A stretch of 64,000 nt of DNA from Rhabditophanes sp. KR3021 (Eukaryota; Nematoda; Chromadorea; Rhabditida; Alloionematidae): positions 2,728,001-2,792,000 of the forward strand of contig CAUJLY010000004.1 in NCBI GenBank assembly GCA_963281155.1, written 5' to 3'. The number at the start of each line of letters is the position of its first letter. Within the stretch, counting starts at the first letter, position 1. The notes under the pieces are model-generated. The model searched no databases. It saw only the letters and a list, made by a program, of their open reading frames with translations, and was not told the origin of the DNA. The translations under genes and the position numbers were made by a program. Shown here one piece after another: positions 23,346 through 35,700 of the stretch.

Positions 23346-25497
23346 ATGTTAGGGGGTTTTTCCGTGTTAACAACTGGCATCGATGACAGTGATGTCTTTT
23401 CTGATAGTGATATCATTTCTGGAATTGATCATTTTGTTGAAAGTGATCTATTCTCAACTATTCCCACAACAACCATCGGGGATAGTAGCGACATTTTTAC
23501 GTCGGATGATGATGCGTGTAATGACATCGTGTTAACTGATTCTACTTTGTCGGATTTGGTGACTGAAGACAGCAAAGGAAATGCTATTTGTTTTCCTATA
23601 TCTAAGAAAGTATCCTCGACTGTCAGAGAAGAACGAAAGCAGAAACGTGAGAAGCGTCTAAGCAGTAAAATGAGCCAAAACACGTCGGTTGGTGAAGAAG
23701 ACAGCTCTGAAGATGAATTTAAGGAGCCTGAATCCAAAGTGTACCGTCGATCAGAATCAGGGGATTCTTCTAGTGACAGAGAGTACATTCTCGACCAGAC
23801 AACTAGTGATGAAGGTGGGCAGTATTCTGATCAGTTTGCCGACGAAAAATTGCAAACTCATATTCTTCAAAACATTGCAATTGAAGATGAAAGGGAAGTT
23901 CCTCTAAAAGATTTCTTAGAAGACGTTGATAAAACCTATTGGAGGAAATATGAATTCAATAATGAGATTGCCGATGATACAGTATCACCACAAACTCCTG
24001 AATTCTTTGCTTCTTACAAATTGCCAGAGATTACTTTCACCACTCCAATTGCATCTTGTTTCGATCTGAATTTTGATTCTTTGTGTGGTAAGTGGAAGTT
24101 TATAGTTAGAATAATAAATGTTTATTTCAGACATCAATCCAAGGACAAAACACCAAGAAAAATTATTATTTAACCGGTTAGCTCAAATGATCTACACTTG
24201 TGTTAACACCGTCGCTTCTAAGGGTGCACTCAAAATTACCTGCTTGCAATCCATCTTCGAGGATGTGTATGGAATTCCAATGAAAGAATTCAAAAAGCTG
24301 ACAAATCTTGACTTTGGATCATTTTTAAAGCATCCTCACTGCAAGCCTTACTTCAAAATTTACTGGGACAATGAAATTGAAACGTTCCTCATCAATGAAG
24401 GTGATGAAGCGTTCAAAAATTTGAGATTTGATATCACTTCTCTTCGTCGTGATAATGCTCTTCTACATCAGAGAAAAATGGGATATTTGGATAAGACGTT
24501 GTTAGAAATTGACTCAAGTGAAAGTGTTCTACATGGAAAAATAATGATCTTGGAATTGGCCAATAGATGTGCTGGTGATGTGTTTGAACTTATCGAGTTT
24601 CAAGAAAATTTCGAAAAATTGTATGGTTTTCCCTTCAATGGGACTTTTTTGAAGAAGTATTTCGTTCGTTCTAAGTTTGCTAAGGTGATCAAGTATCATT
24701 TAACTGAAGTCTTTGAAATAATTGACCTCCCAAACCAACCAATTAAAATTAAGAAGTTGTGTAATATGGAGGAGTATCTCAATAAATGCAAGGACAAACT
24801 TAACTATATGAAGAGCGACAAGTATCGAACTGATCTTGCAAAATCAAATATCATGAGACACAAATTTAATTCTGATAAAAAAGTTGATGTTGGCGAGAGA
24901 AAAAGTAATCGAGTAAGAAACACTTGGGACATTTCCGCAAAAGAAGTGTTTGGGGAAGGTAGACCAAGAACAACACTTGTAGAACCTGATTCAGAACAAT
25001 CCTCTAACCACCAGGGAAGTAAAAATAATGGTGAAAAGCAGATTAACTTTTCGATTCGGAAGAATACCAGAACTATCTCATTCATGGAACAGAACTCCCA
25101 CCAGTATTATAATGATTCAGCCCATAATAAAGTTAAGTTGTCAAAGCATATGGAAACACGTGTTTGTATTAGTTCTGAAAGTAGTAGTGAGGATGAGCAC
25201 AATTCTATAAAGTCTTATCAAAATGAAAGCAATGGGAATAAAATAATCTTGAATCGTTCTGATAATTCATTTATTGAAAGGGACCAAGAAGTGGTTGATA
25301 CCAAAACAAATGACAGTTCCGATTTCGAAAGTGATGAAGAGATAATTCTTACTAAAAAATATTTAAGTAGTGACTTTGAAAGTGACGAAGAAATGATCCC
25401 TCCAAAGCAAAATGTTTTAGTTGAAACTAATGTGAAACAAGCCTACTCAGATGACGATCTTTTTTCGAGTTCCTCTTCTCAATACAGTATTGACTAA
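23346..25497 (+). CDS. Putative LOTUS/OST-HTH-like acidic protein
   Basis: Two exons (23346-24087 and 24131-25497, 43-nt intron) give 702 residues. The start MLGGFSVLTTG directly follows a strong acceptor (TTTGTTTCAG at 23341), so a 5' UTR intron or spliced leader is likely. Residues 1-230 are acidic and Ser-rich. Two related winged-helix-like units follow: one around GALKITCLQSIFEDVYGIPM...FGSFLKHPHCKPYFKI and one around FELIEFQENFEKLYGFPF...AKVIKYHLTEVFEI. The spacing of the L...Y...G.P and S.L.. positions resembles LOTUS (OST-HTH) domains, which bind G-rich RNA or Vasa in germ granules. The last 200 residues contain repeats of SSDFESDEE. The LOTUS call is inference from pattern and needs a profile comparison. 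Confidence 0.5.
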
Positions 25498-26397
25498 TTT
25501 TAGTTATTTATTTTTACTTATTTTAATAATTATTTTGTATTATATTAATATGTTGTTGTTTTTATAATTTGTTTCCTTTAATAAAATTGATGGAAATTTT
25601 TTTTACCTTATAGAAACACTTTCTCTTTTAAAATCACCAATAATTAAGTCATGTCTCAACTTTCTTTAAGACACAAACTTATACTAATGAATATCAAAAT
25701 TGTCTTTTGGTTAATCATTGGTTGACTTAAACCCATAGATCTTTACATGAATCTTACTTGCTTTGCTAATGACAACAAATAAGATGAATGTGTTTTTGTA
25801 AGTTTTGAATGACAATTTGCCTTTTTAACCATTATTTTAGCTTCCTAAAACCCGGACATGTGATTATTTGATATCAATATTTCTGATAATGAGATTAGCT
25901 AAGAAAACTCCCATAATTAATTATTAAATGTAAACTATTTTTTATCCTTAAATAAAATAAAGCATTTTGCTAATCTTGTTTAATATTTTTTAATGATAAA
26001 CAATTGCAGTATTTATTTCATGTTTGTAAAATATCAATCATTTCTCGTTTATATTTGACAATATTATTTTACCTATTTGTTATAAAAAGAGGGCAAGAAA
26101 TTTGGTAAAATTTACGATTTTGTGTATCATGTATGCGCTTGGGCCATGGTAATAAGAACGCCCATCATCCACTGAAGTTGTCTTCTTCTTGGGCTCAAAC
26201 GTATTCGGTATTGCTGTTCATTTCGACATCTTTTGAGATGAGGTTGTATGAAGCCATTTTTTCAACGACGTTTTTGTTTTAGGTGGCAACTCCTTCTTCG
26301 GGAATTAATACAAATTTAATCACTTTTATTAAATTAAAAATAAATGAACAATTTTCAAAGACTGGTTAATTTAAAATGTATTATTGTGCGTAGTTTA
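25498..26397. other. Convergent intergenic region
   Basis: AATAAA occurs at about 25579, downstream of the preceding gene. Otherwise AT-rich with no supported feature. Confidence 0.5.
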
Positions 26398-28247
26398 TCA
26401 GTAAATGTTACTTAAATTATTTATAGTTTGTCTACCACGTGAACGTCTGTTAACCGGAGAATTGATAAAAGAACGTTTTGTGAAATTTGGCCGAAGATTT
26501 GGAGATCTGTTGATGCCTGCTAAGTCATAAAAAAACTTTGCATTTTCAATGTTCTCAACAATAACCACTTTATGAGCACTCATTGCGTTTTTGATAGGAG
26601 CTCCAATTACCCATTTCTTTCCATCAAAATATTCAACTTCACAAGTAACTACAGACCCCAAATATCCTCCAATAGCATATACTTTTCCGGCTAAAACTGC
26701 AGCAGAGAAATTGGATCTTGGAGTACTTAGAGAGGGAAAAGAATTCCACTGATTGCCTCCAATTTCCAAAACTTCACAAGTGGCAAGTCTTCTAGTTCCA
26801 TCATAACCGCCAATCGCCACAATTTGCTTATTATTCAACCTAACAAGTGAAAAACCAGATTTAACATTGCTTAGAGCCGGCCCGTCGTGCCATTTATCGC
26901 TTTTGGTATCGTAAATTTCTACTGAACTAAGCAGAGTTTGCCCGTCAAAGCCACCGCACACATAAATAAGAGATCCGACAGTTGTTGCAGCTCCATCAGA
27001 TCGTTTCGAGGATAAATCGGGCATTTGAATCCAGTTGTTACTTTTGATGCAATACTTTTCACAACTAGCTAGTCTATTCTCTCCATCATGTCCGCCAAGT
27101 GCATAAATGAATCCATCCAAATAAACTACACTCAAATAAATTCTTCTTTGAGTCATTGGAGCTAAAAGTTTCCATTTGACTGTTTTGGTGTCAAATTCAT
27201 ACAAACTATTGAGATGATTAATTCCATCTAAGCCACCAACGATATAAAGTTTGTTGTCAACTGATGCAACTCCATGATAACAAAGATTTAGTGGCAAGTT
27301 AGTTGGGACAAAAGACTTCCATACTCCATCACGTTCGTCGTAAAACTCAATTTTGTTAGTTGGATAACCATTCAACCATCCACCCATTAACAACATCATA
27401 TCTCTAGGTTGTCTACGAAGATTAGGCGCCAATACACCAAAACTGTGTTCACTTTTATTGAAATAGTACGCTTTGAGAAGGTAGCTGGCGAACATAGGTT
27501 CGATGTCAAGTGAGATGCGGGAGGTCTCAAATATTTTGTCCATGAAAATGTGCACATCAAGTTTTCTGTGCTGCAATGTGTTCTCATACCAATGTAGTGC
27601 CATTTCCAGAACCTGCTTTTCTTCATAAACATTGAGATGTGTATCTTTTAGAAAGTGGTGCAATTCATTAAAAGACAGTGACTTGAATCCCTTGTCTGTC
27701 TCTTCGTCTATCTTATATAGCAACGGAACATAGTATAAAGCTTCATTCCAGCAATACAGCATACGCTTGTGATCATGATGTTTGCAAAGCCTCCAAATCC
27801 AAATAAGCAAGTATTTTTTGGTGGAACAAAAGTTGGCAATTGAATAGTCTAGAGCATTAGAAATCAAGCTAAAAGTTATTTAATAAATAAATATGCATAT
27901 TATGTGCATGTAAGTTACCTTTTCAAACCGAACTTATCTGCAAGCAATATCAACTCATTTGCTTGATCCGCTTTTCTCAACACCAATGGTTTACGTTCCA
28001 AATGTCCAATGATAATCTCCAGCATCTTGAATTGAATGTCTGTTGTTATAAACAATCGCTCATAAGTCCCATACTTTCTAATCTCCATGTGATAGTCCGT
28101 ATCAAACAAATTAAGCCAATGTTTGGCAAGAGTATTTGAATTGATACATACACCATTTCTGAGATCATCGGCAATTAAAACGACATCCTTTGTCAAATCA
28201 TCGAAGGGGGCAACGAAATGATTGTCCAAGGCACTCATTTTGTCCAC
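26398..28247 (-). CDS. BTB-BACK-Kelch protein (KLHL-like, cullin-3 adaptor type)
   Basis: Proteins of this type recruit substrates to Cullin-3 ubiquitin ligases or organise actin. Two exons (28247-27919, 27868-26398; 50-nt intron) encode 599 residues. The N-terminal about 110 residues form a divergent BTB domain (DVVLIADD near residue 20, LLADKFGLK at the end). A BACK domain follows (NALDYSIANFCST to FASYLLKAYYF). Six Kelch blades come next, with repeated GG and Y..W signatures: YIVGGLDGIN, YALGGHDGENR, YVCGGFDGQT, VAIGGYDGTR and YAIGGYLGS. A short basic tail (RRSRGRQTI) closes the protein. The start could also be the second Met, MSALDN. The BTB lacks the usual initial H.C/FxAHK core, so its cullin binding is uncertain. 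Confidence 0.88.
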
Positions 28248-28380
28248 TAGATGACGTGTTGGCCAATAGAATGATTACACAAAATAGTGTGCTTTTAAAG
28301 GTCCAAAATTTACATACAAATAAAATGACGATCTCCCGCACATTAAGATGTATATTTATTACTTAAATTTATGAATCTAA

Positions 28381-28823
28381 TTATGCCGAGGTTGATAAAT
28401 TAGATACTTGACTTAGGCGAATTATGACTTTCTTTAGCGCTCGTTGGATTCCAACATAAGTTAAAAACTGTCTTTGTAATTCGATACTTAAAAGTAATAA
28501 GGATAATGCCGAGACAATCAAGCTTACATCAGACGACCATCTTCTCAAAAAATAAGATAAGTAAGGCGGACTGTCGTCATATCCATCGATTGTTGGAAGA
28601 AATGAAATAATAAATACAGAGATAGCGCTAATATAATAAATATTTGAATGAATATTTCTGATTCGTAAATTGGAACTGTAATAAACGGAAAAATAGCCTG
28701 AAATTTGTTAATCAAATAGGTTCTATTCGATTTAAATACAATATTCTCCATCTTTAAATTTGAAAATGCTTGCCAAGTGTGAGTTTTATCAATTCTGATA
28801 TGGTTTATAATAACCTTTGGCAC
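28381..28823 (-). CDS. Possible small membrane protein, incomplete model
   Basis: A minus-strand frame from an acceptor at 28698 (TTTCAG) to TAA at 28381 encodes about 105 residues with two hydrophobic segments: IYYISAISVFIISFLP and SLIVSALSLLLLS. It ends in a basic tail, QRALKKVIIRL. The 92-residue open frame 28823-28545 overlaps it in another frame and also has a hydrophobic segment. No convincing 5' exon was found, so the true frame is unsettled and the family is not recognised. Confidence 0.3.
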
Positions 28824-29726
28824 GAAGCTACTAACTCAAATAAAATAAGATTTATAACAACCCTTGTGATTATTCAACATTTATTAGGTATTTTGTTCTT
28901 CAGTATTTCCACTATATTATTTTCTGTTCGTTGACACCTGGCATCTAAGGCATTTTTAAGTGCTTAAAAGCAGATGTCAAATTAAAATGATTGACAAGTT
29001 GAAGTAAAAATACAAAAAATAGTTTATGAGTTTATTTTAAAGGAAAATGACCTATAATTTGTTTTTCCCGCCAAAGAAGTTTAAAGCTGTTTTGAAGCCT
29101 TTAGAGTAATAACTGAAATTTTCTTATTGTGAGATCCATGACATGATTCAAAGCTTTTACCATCTGATTCAACACCTGAATCATATTTTGGAAGACGAGA
29201 GAAAGCGTTTATGATATTAATTAGAGATATATTGTGTAGGATATTTAGATGTGTTATGAGTCTCAAAAACTATGATCTAACTTGAAAACGGAATCTTTAT
29301 ATAGTCATTTTTATAAACGCATCTATATTAATTAGCACTTTGATTTTACGACTAAAGATGTTACACAATGAATGCAGCTTTTTTGTAAATTAAGATAGCT
29401 CAGTCAAATGAATATAGACTTGCAAGTTAAACGTTGTAGTTGAATGCGGCTTCCTTTGAAATATTATGTAGTTATGTTTGATCTATTCACATATAGGATA
29501 GATTATTTAAGTCTCTTGAAGATCAATTCCGTTGAATAATTTTAATTATAAAGCAATTTATATCATCTAATGCTCTTTAACTAATTTATAATGTGATTGT
29601 AGTGTTAAGTTTAAATTAATGTTGCACATCTTCGAATGGGTACACGCAAATGCAATATCTTGCACGGAAGAGTTTGGAGTCTTGACGTGAGGCTTTAAAT
29701 TTTTAAATAGTATTGTTGTTTTTGAA
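28824..29726. other. Intergenic region upstream of PCID2
   Basis: A 61-residue minus-strand frame at 29266-29081 has no family features. Nothing else is supported. Confidence 0.4.
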
Positions 29727-30997
29727 ATGGCTCAACATAGCTTAGCTGATTTTTTTGAAAGTCATATCCGAAGCAAAACATGGGAAAATGCTGCTTCTAT
29801 GAGTCATGTTTTGATGGTAACAAAATGGCCCCAATTTCGTGACATGGTAAGTAGTATAAACGGTCAATGGCTAATTATTATTTTTTTAGGAAAGTTCGTT
29901 AAATGATTTAACCAAATTACCAGACGATTTTAGAAAGCTGATTAGAAAGCTTGTATCTGTGTTTAAGTTGCACGAAAGAGGGAAATACGAAGAAGCATTT
30001 ACAGAACATGTGGAAGCAATAAGGATATTAACAGGAGAGTTTGCCAACAACAACAAAACAAATTGGTGCTTGCCGATTGTGTATGCTCTTGCTAATAATC
30101 AAAAGCATTTGGCAATGCAAATTGGCGTTAATGATAGCGATCCAAAAAGAATTGAGGCATACACTAACTGCAGTCAGGCCATTCGTTCTATCCTTACCAT
30201 GTGTTCAGGAGATGCCAAAACTGAGAAACCTAAATCAAAAAGAGTCGGTCTCATAAATATTCTAAACCATTGCATGCATCTGGGTTTTTTGACATCAAAT
30301 TTTACTGGGCTGGCGCCTGTTATTAATTTAATTGAAAATGACGAGGAGTTGCAAAAATTTGCTACAAATAAGGATTTTGTTACTTACAATTTTTATCTTG
30401 GAAAACATAGTCTGTTTGAAGATGATTTGGCTAGGGCAGACAAATGTTTAAGTTATGCTCTGTTCCACAATCCAAGAGAATACAAAAACAACAGAAAATT
30501 AATTTTAATTTACTTGATTACTGTGAAATTGTTGCTAGGAAAGTCACCACCCTTGAATCTTTTGAACGAAGAAGGATTGGAAGCTTTCATTCCAGTCATC
30601 AAAGCTGTTCACGATGGAGATGTCCAAAGATTGGATCAAACACTCGATCGGTATGAAAATTACTTCATAAAATTGGGAATTTTACTTATTTTGGACAAAT
30701 TAAAGCAAATTACCCTTTTAATCTTATTTAAGAAGCTTTATTATGATGTATACAATAGTTACCATCAAATTCCGATCAAAGCTTTTTATAAGGCATTAAT
30801 AGCACAAGGATATAATGAATACGACGAGAGATCAGTAGAAGCTCTGTTAGCAGTGATGGTTAGCGATGTAAGTGATTTAATTACTATAACTAGTAATATA
30901 ATGTATACAAATTCTTTTCCAGAAAAAAATCCGAGGATATATCAGTCATGGTCACGCAACAATCGTTCTGTCAAAAAAGGATCCATTTGGTAATTAA
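29727..30997 (+). CDS. PCID2/Thp1-like PCI-domain protein (TREX-2 type)
   Basis: PCID2 is the PCI-domain subunit of the TREX-2 complex, which links transcription with mRNA export at nuclear pores. Three exons (29727-29846, 29890-30867, 30923-30997) give 390 residues, close to the 399 of the human protein. TPR-like helices include NHCMHLGFLTSNFTGLAPVI, YNFYLGKHSLFEDDLARADKCLSYA and RKLILIYLITVKLLLGKSP. A PCI winged helix follows (YEVEALLAVMVSD region). The third exon, reached by splicing GAT|GTAAGT...TTCCAG, encodes KKIRGYISHGHATIVLSKK and then DPFGN. This mirrors the family ending KGYISHQHQKLVVSKQNPF. Without this splice the conserved end is lost, so the model is well supported. Confidence 0.92.
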
Positions 30998-32762
30998 ATT
31001 TTTGAGAAGTGCCTTTGTCGTTTATTTAAATATTTTGTGTTATCGATAAAATTATTTTTCATTTTCTATCTTATTCCCCTTTTATACTCAAGGTCGTATG
31101 AAAATGAATTTTAATTAAACTTATTAATTAAACATATGTTTTATTAAAACGGGTATGCATCCTTAATTGCATTCCCATTATACAAATTAATATGTGGATT
31201 TCTCTTATGAAAGCGGAAAATAATGATTGGCAAAAGTATCTTGACGTCCATTAGATAATCCTGTTAAGCTTTATCAATACAATTACACATTTGGTAAAAG
31301 TTGTAAGTCAAGATCAAGTTTGTGGAATTAAAATTGTTCATGAATCAACAACCGGTTATTTTTATCCTTCCATTTTTTCGAACTTATTTTTTGATTGATG
31401 TCAAAAGGGACGGTCGTTAAAATATGTTATTGGCTTTAATATTTTATCTTTCCTTAAATTGAGGATCTTCTTACTTTTGTCCTCATTTCAAATATACTTT
31501 TCTGAAGGTCGCAAAGAATGAAAATATTTGTAACTGATGAATTGACATATATTTAGTTAGATAACATAATCATTTACGTCATTTTTTACCTCATTCCATC
31601 GAAATGGATAATAATAATAATCGTTTATCTATCAAAAGTCCTTTTTGTTCTAGATGTTTATCCTCTTTCTAAATTTTGTTAATAATCTCTACTCATTCTA
31701 AATATGAACTAGTAATCTCTGTTAATACAGCTTTCCGTTTACCATGCAATTTACAACCATTATTCTCTTTAATATTTGAAATCTTAAAGGTTTATTCGAT
31801 TGTTCAGATTCCTTGTTCGATATGAACCGGCAACGTATATTCCACACCTCGACTAAAGAAAACTTCCGGTATGACCCTCTAGGTGTCACTCTCACTAAGT
31901 TTGGATTACCACTTTTAATTGTATGCATATTTTTCATGTATTCAAGATCATTATCCTACTTGTTTAGTAACTATCCACTTTGCCAACAGCATTTCTTGAC
32001 AAAGAAGGAGACATACGAACAGGCGTTGATTCGAATAACTACTAAATTATACGTAAATTGTTTCTCCTCCTTCAATTCTATCATCTTGGATGGCAAATTA
32101 CTATACCCTTTCATTTTCCTTTTCAATCACAACTACACATCTCAATATCCATTTCGTTCACCTCGCCACTTCAAAGTAGCAACAGCGTCTTTATTTCCGA
32201 AATGGAAAAGACCTTCATCTTTTTGTCTATCCATATAACCTCATTCTTACAATTTGCTCCCCACCTGTGCGATTAAACTTTCCAAATTCACTATTTCATC
32301 TACTTTCTTTCTTAATTTCCATCTTAATTTCTTTCTCAATTTCCATCTTAACTTCATACTTAATTTCTATTGACTATTACTTCTTCCCAAAACATATTCA
32401 TGGATCACGTTACCATGAAATCGGATAACCTGACGACGACTAAAATGTCACGACTCACCAATTTTACTAAATTATAATTATCAAAGATTTCTCCATACCT
32501 TCAGTAATTTAAACAACAAAATCTGACACAATATTATCACTGATATACTACCATTTATGGATATTTGACCCATATACCAAAATATGTCTCGTATACCGGC
32601 TAAATCATAGTATTCAAACCAATCCTAAATCTCTGTCAATCACTTTTAACTGATATATTTCTTTTTACTGCCATTTTTGACCGTTAATTAAGCCTGAAAA
32701 AAGAAATTAATTTAACACTTAAAAATATTTTTACATCTTCACATTTATAGGGCCAACATTAA
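30998..32762. other. Intergenic region
   Basis: 1.8 kb upstream of the Gly-rich gene. A 141-residue frame at 31813-32238 lacks recognisable features and is probably chance. A pyrimidine-rich stretch with repeated TTTCCATCTTAATTTC-like units lies at about 32280-32370. Confidence 0.5.
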
Positions 32763-35700
32763 ATGACGTCAACAGGTCCAGTGCGCTTCAAAGCCAGATT
32801 TCATCTTAAATTGGTTCTATTGTCACTTTTTATTTCATCAATTAAATGTCAATTATATGAGTCAGAGGTAAGTTATTTATTATAAAATAACCTTTTGTAA
32901 AAATAAACTATTAACAATTTTTACAAAATGCGTTATAAAAAGTATTACAAAATCAACTATTAATATGTTTTATTGAATATTTGATTGCCTTCAATAATAT
33001 TTATTAATACTTTTTAATATGACCCCATCTGCAACTTAGAATATTTATGATAAATTAGAATAAATATATGCATTTCTTTATGACGTGCATATTATAAAAG
33101 ACAATACGATGTAACAGCTATAGAATATAGTTAATTCACGTCAAAAGTACTTGAAAAAATAGTTATGTGCCTCTTTGACATCTTCAATTGGAAACATATT
33201 TGTCGGTCAACTAAAAATATCATTGTAAGATATGTTCAAAGATGTCAAAATTTATATGAAGATGTTAAAATATGTATAAAGACGTCTAAATATGTCTTCA
33301 TTTATCAAATTTATGGGGAAGGTGTTTATGATTTGGTTAAATAATTGATTTTCAGAGTGATGATCAGAGGCACTTGAGAGGGATACAGAAGTTGCAAAGA
33401 ATTAATCAGATGCCACAACAGATATATGCAAATCAGATAATGCCGACATCAGTTAGTGCCCAAAATTATGAAGCTTCCAAATCTGTTGACCAAACTGATT
33501 CTGAATATCATTTACCAAGGCAAATGCCCGTCATCTCAGATGATACATACTTCCCTTCCAATTCCAAAAGTAATGTTATAAAGGTGAAACATCATCATAG
33601 GCCTCAGGCTCAATCAATTGTAATTGAAAGTCCCGCAATGACCTCATACGAGGAATCGGGATCATTTCCACAAAGCCGCAAAATTGTTGCTCATCCTGTT
33701 CCAGACGAAGAATTTTCAAATAGCAAGGTTAATGACAGATTTGTGAGTGACTCTCAATATAAAGTAGTCATTAATAGTCCTAAAGCCGAAGTTTATGCAC
33801 CAATCATAACTACCACTACAACGTCTGCACCATTAACGGCTGCAAAACGTGCAGATTTGATGCGTACCCATTGGAATAGGCTCGGACCAATTTTGAAAAA
33901 TCGTATTAATAGATTATACTCCAAAGCCAGATTAGCTTCATTACATGGCCCAGAAAAAAATGTTGGGAAGGAAATTAGACGGTTCAGTACAACCACCCCA
34001 AAGACATTTATGTTGGATCAAAACTCAGACACTCGTTATGTGGAAAGTGATTCATACTACCAGGAAAGTGTGAAGGAAAGACCAGTCGTTCATTCCGTAA
34101 AGACTTTGACCGACGATAAAGACTTCCACAGACCACTACTTCAAGGTAACTATAGAAGTGGAATTGAAAGTGAATCACCAAAGACCACTTTTGACAACAA
34201 GATGTCATTGTTAGGTAATTTTAGGTTGATCGTAAATGTATCTAATTAATGGTTTCTTTCCAGCACAAGCAGTAAATCTAAATAATTTTAATGGACAAGT
34301 TAACTCAGGTACTGATGATGTGTCTAAAAGTAGAATCAAGTTTGTGAGCAAGTTGGCCACTAGACCACGTTTGCACATCCGACGTCCAGGTACATGCTAT
34401 TTTATGTCGAAGCATTCTTTATCATCTTATTTCTGTATTTTCGTTCGCATCTTTTTATACTGAATTTATTTAAGAGGTTATGTTTTAGGAAGTGGACAAC
34501 CTACATTTAATGAAATGAATGTTAGGGAGCAAGCAAGATCTGCCGGGGCAAGTAATAATAAAGCCCACCCTCTTTCGTTACCTGAATTGACTCCTATTTC
34601 TGATAATGGATTTGGTAGTGGAAGTGATTCAAATTCTCCTTATCCGGAAATTCCTAAATCAGCAAGAAAAGTTGTCCCTCAACAAAATATAGCACCACCA
34701 AGTCGATTTTCACCACCAGCTGAATTTGCGCCTATTGAAAGAAAGAAAAGCAGGGAAGAACCGAGTGGATTAGATGTTGCACCACCCGCTCCTGCTTTAG
34801 GTTCATTCCCACCTGGCTTTGGAAAAGGATTTGGGGTAGAAAATGGGCCTAATAAGTTGGAATTCGACAGTGAAGAAATGGATAAAGATGTTCAAGTTGA
34901 ACCTCCACCTCAACCTACCAAATCAAACAAAAGGTACGTTGAAAAATGAATATTTAAAAATATTATTAAAATTAGATGGCAAAAGATATAAAGTATACAG
35001 CAATATTAAAATTTAGTAGTAACAACATTTTTGAGTTCAAACATCTTCTCTACCAAAGTTGACCAATCAATTTGGCATTTTTAGGAGAGGTCATGTAAAC
35101 ATCCTCAATGGTGCATTTACCATAAACCACGTTCCTATCTTGACTGCTAAGTATACTGTTAATATGTATTCTAACTTTTCTTTTAATTATCTTGTAGGCA
35201 CCTTTATCTTGACGACAATGGTTTGAACCATTGAATCATGTGACTTCTTGGTGTTGTTTGTTTCGTTCAATCTTTCTTTTTTTGGAAAGAACGCGATTTT
35301 TATTAACGTGAAGTTTGTATTGCTTGTGGTGTACATTTATTCCACTGTGAAAATGTGGAGTTTTTGGATCTGACTCAGATTCTCCTACGTAATAGGTAAC
35401 TTTAATGAACTCATTCTGCTCAGTAATTCATAAAAGTCCCCTAAGAGGAACTGCAACGAAAGGTTGAATAAGACATAAAATAACATGATAGATAGCATCC
35501 AATGTTGACTGTCGGAGTTAAGGATTGACTAAAACGAATTACATTATAAATTCCAGCATTACTTAACATTTTCCCTTTCTCCAAAAGTAATGGCTTTCCT
35601 AATCACCACTGGTTCAACTCCTGTGGCTTCATAAGACGATTCCTCAGTATTTCCGCATTTATGGGCTCCTTTTATCGTCATTATTTTAGAAATAAACCCA

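Noticed and set aside
31813..32238. 141-residue open frame on the plus strand
   Set aside because: No signal, motif, splice context or codon pattern of a gene; lies in low-complexity pyrimidine-rich DNA.
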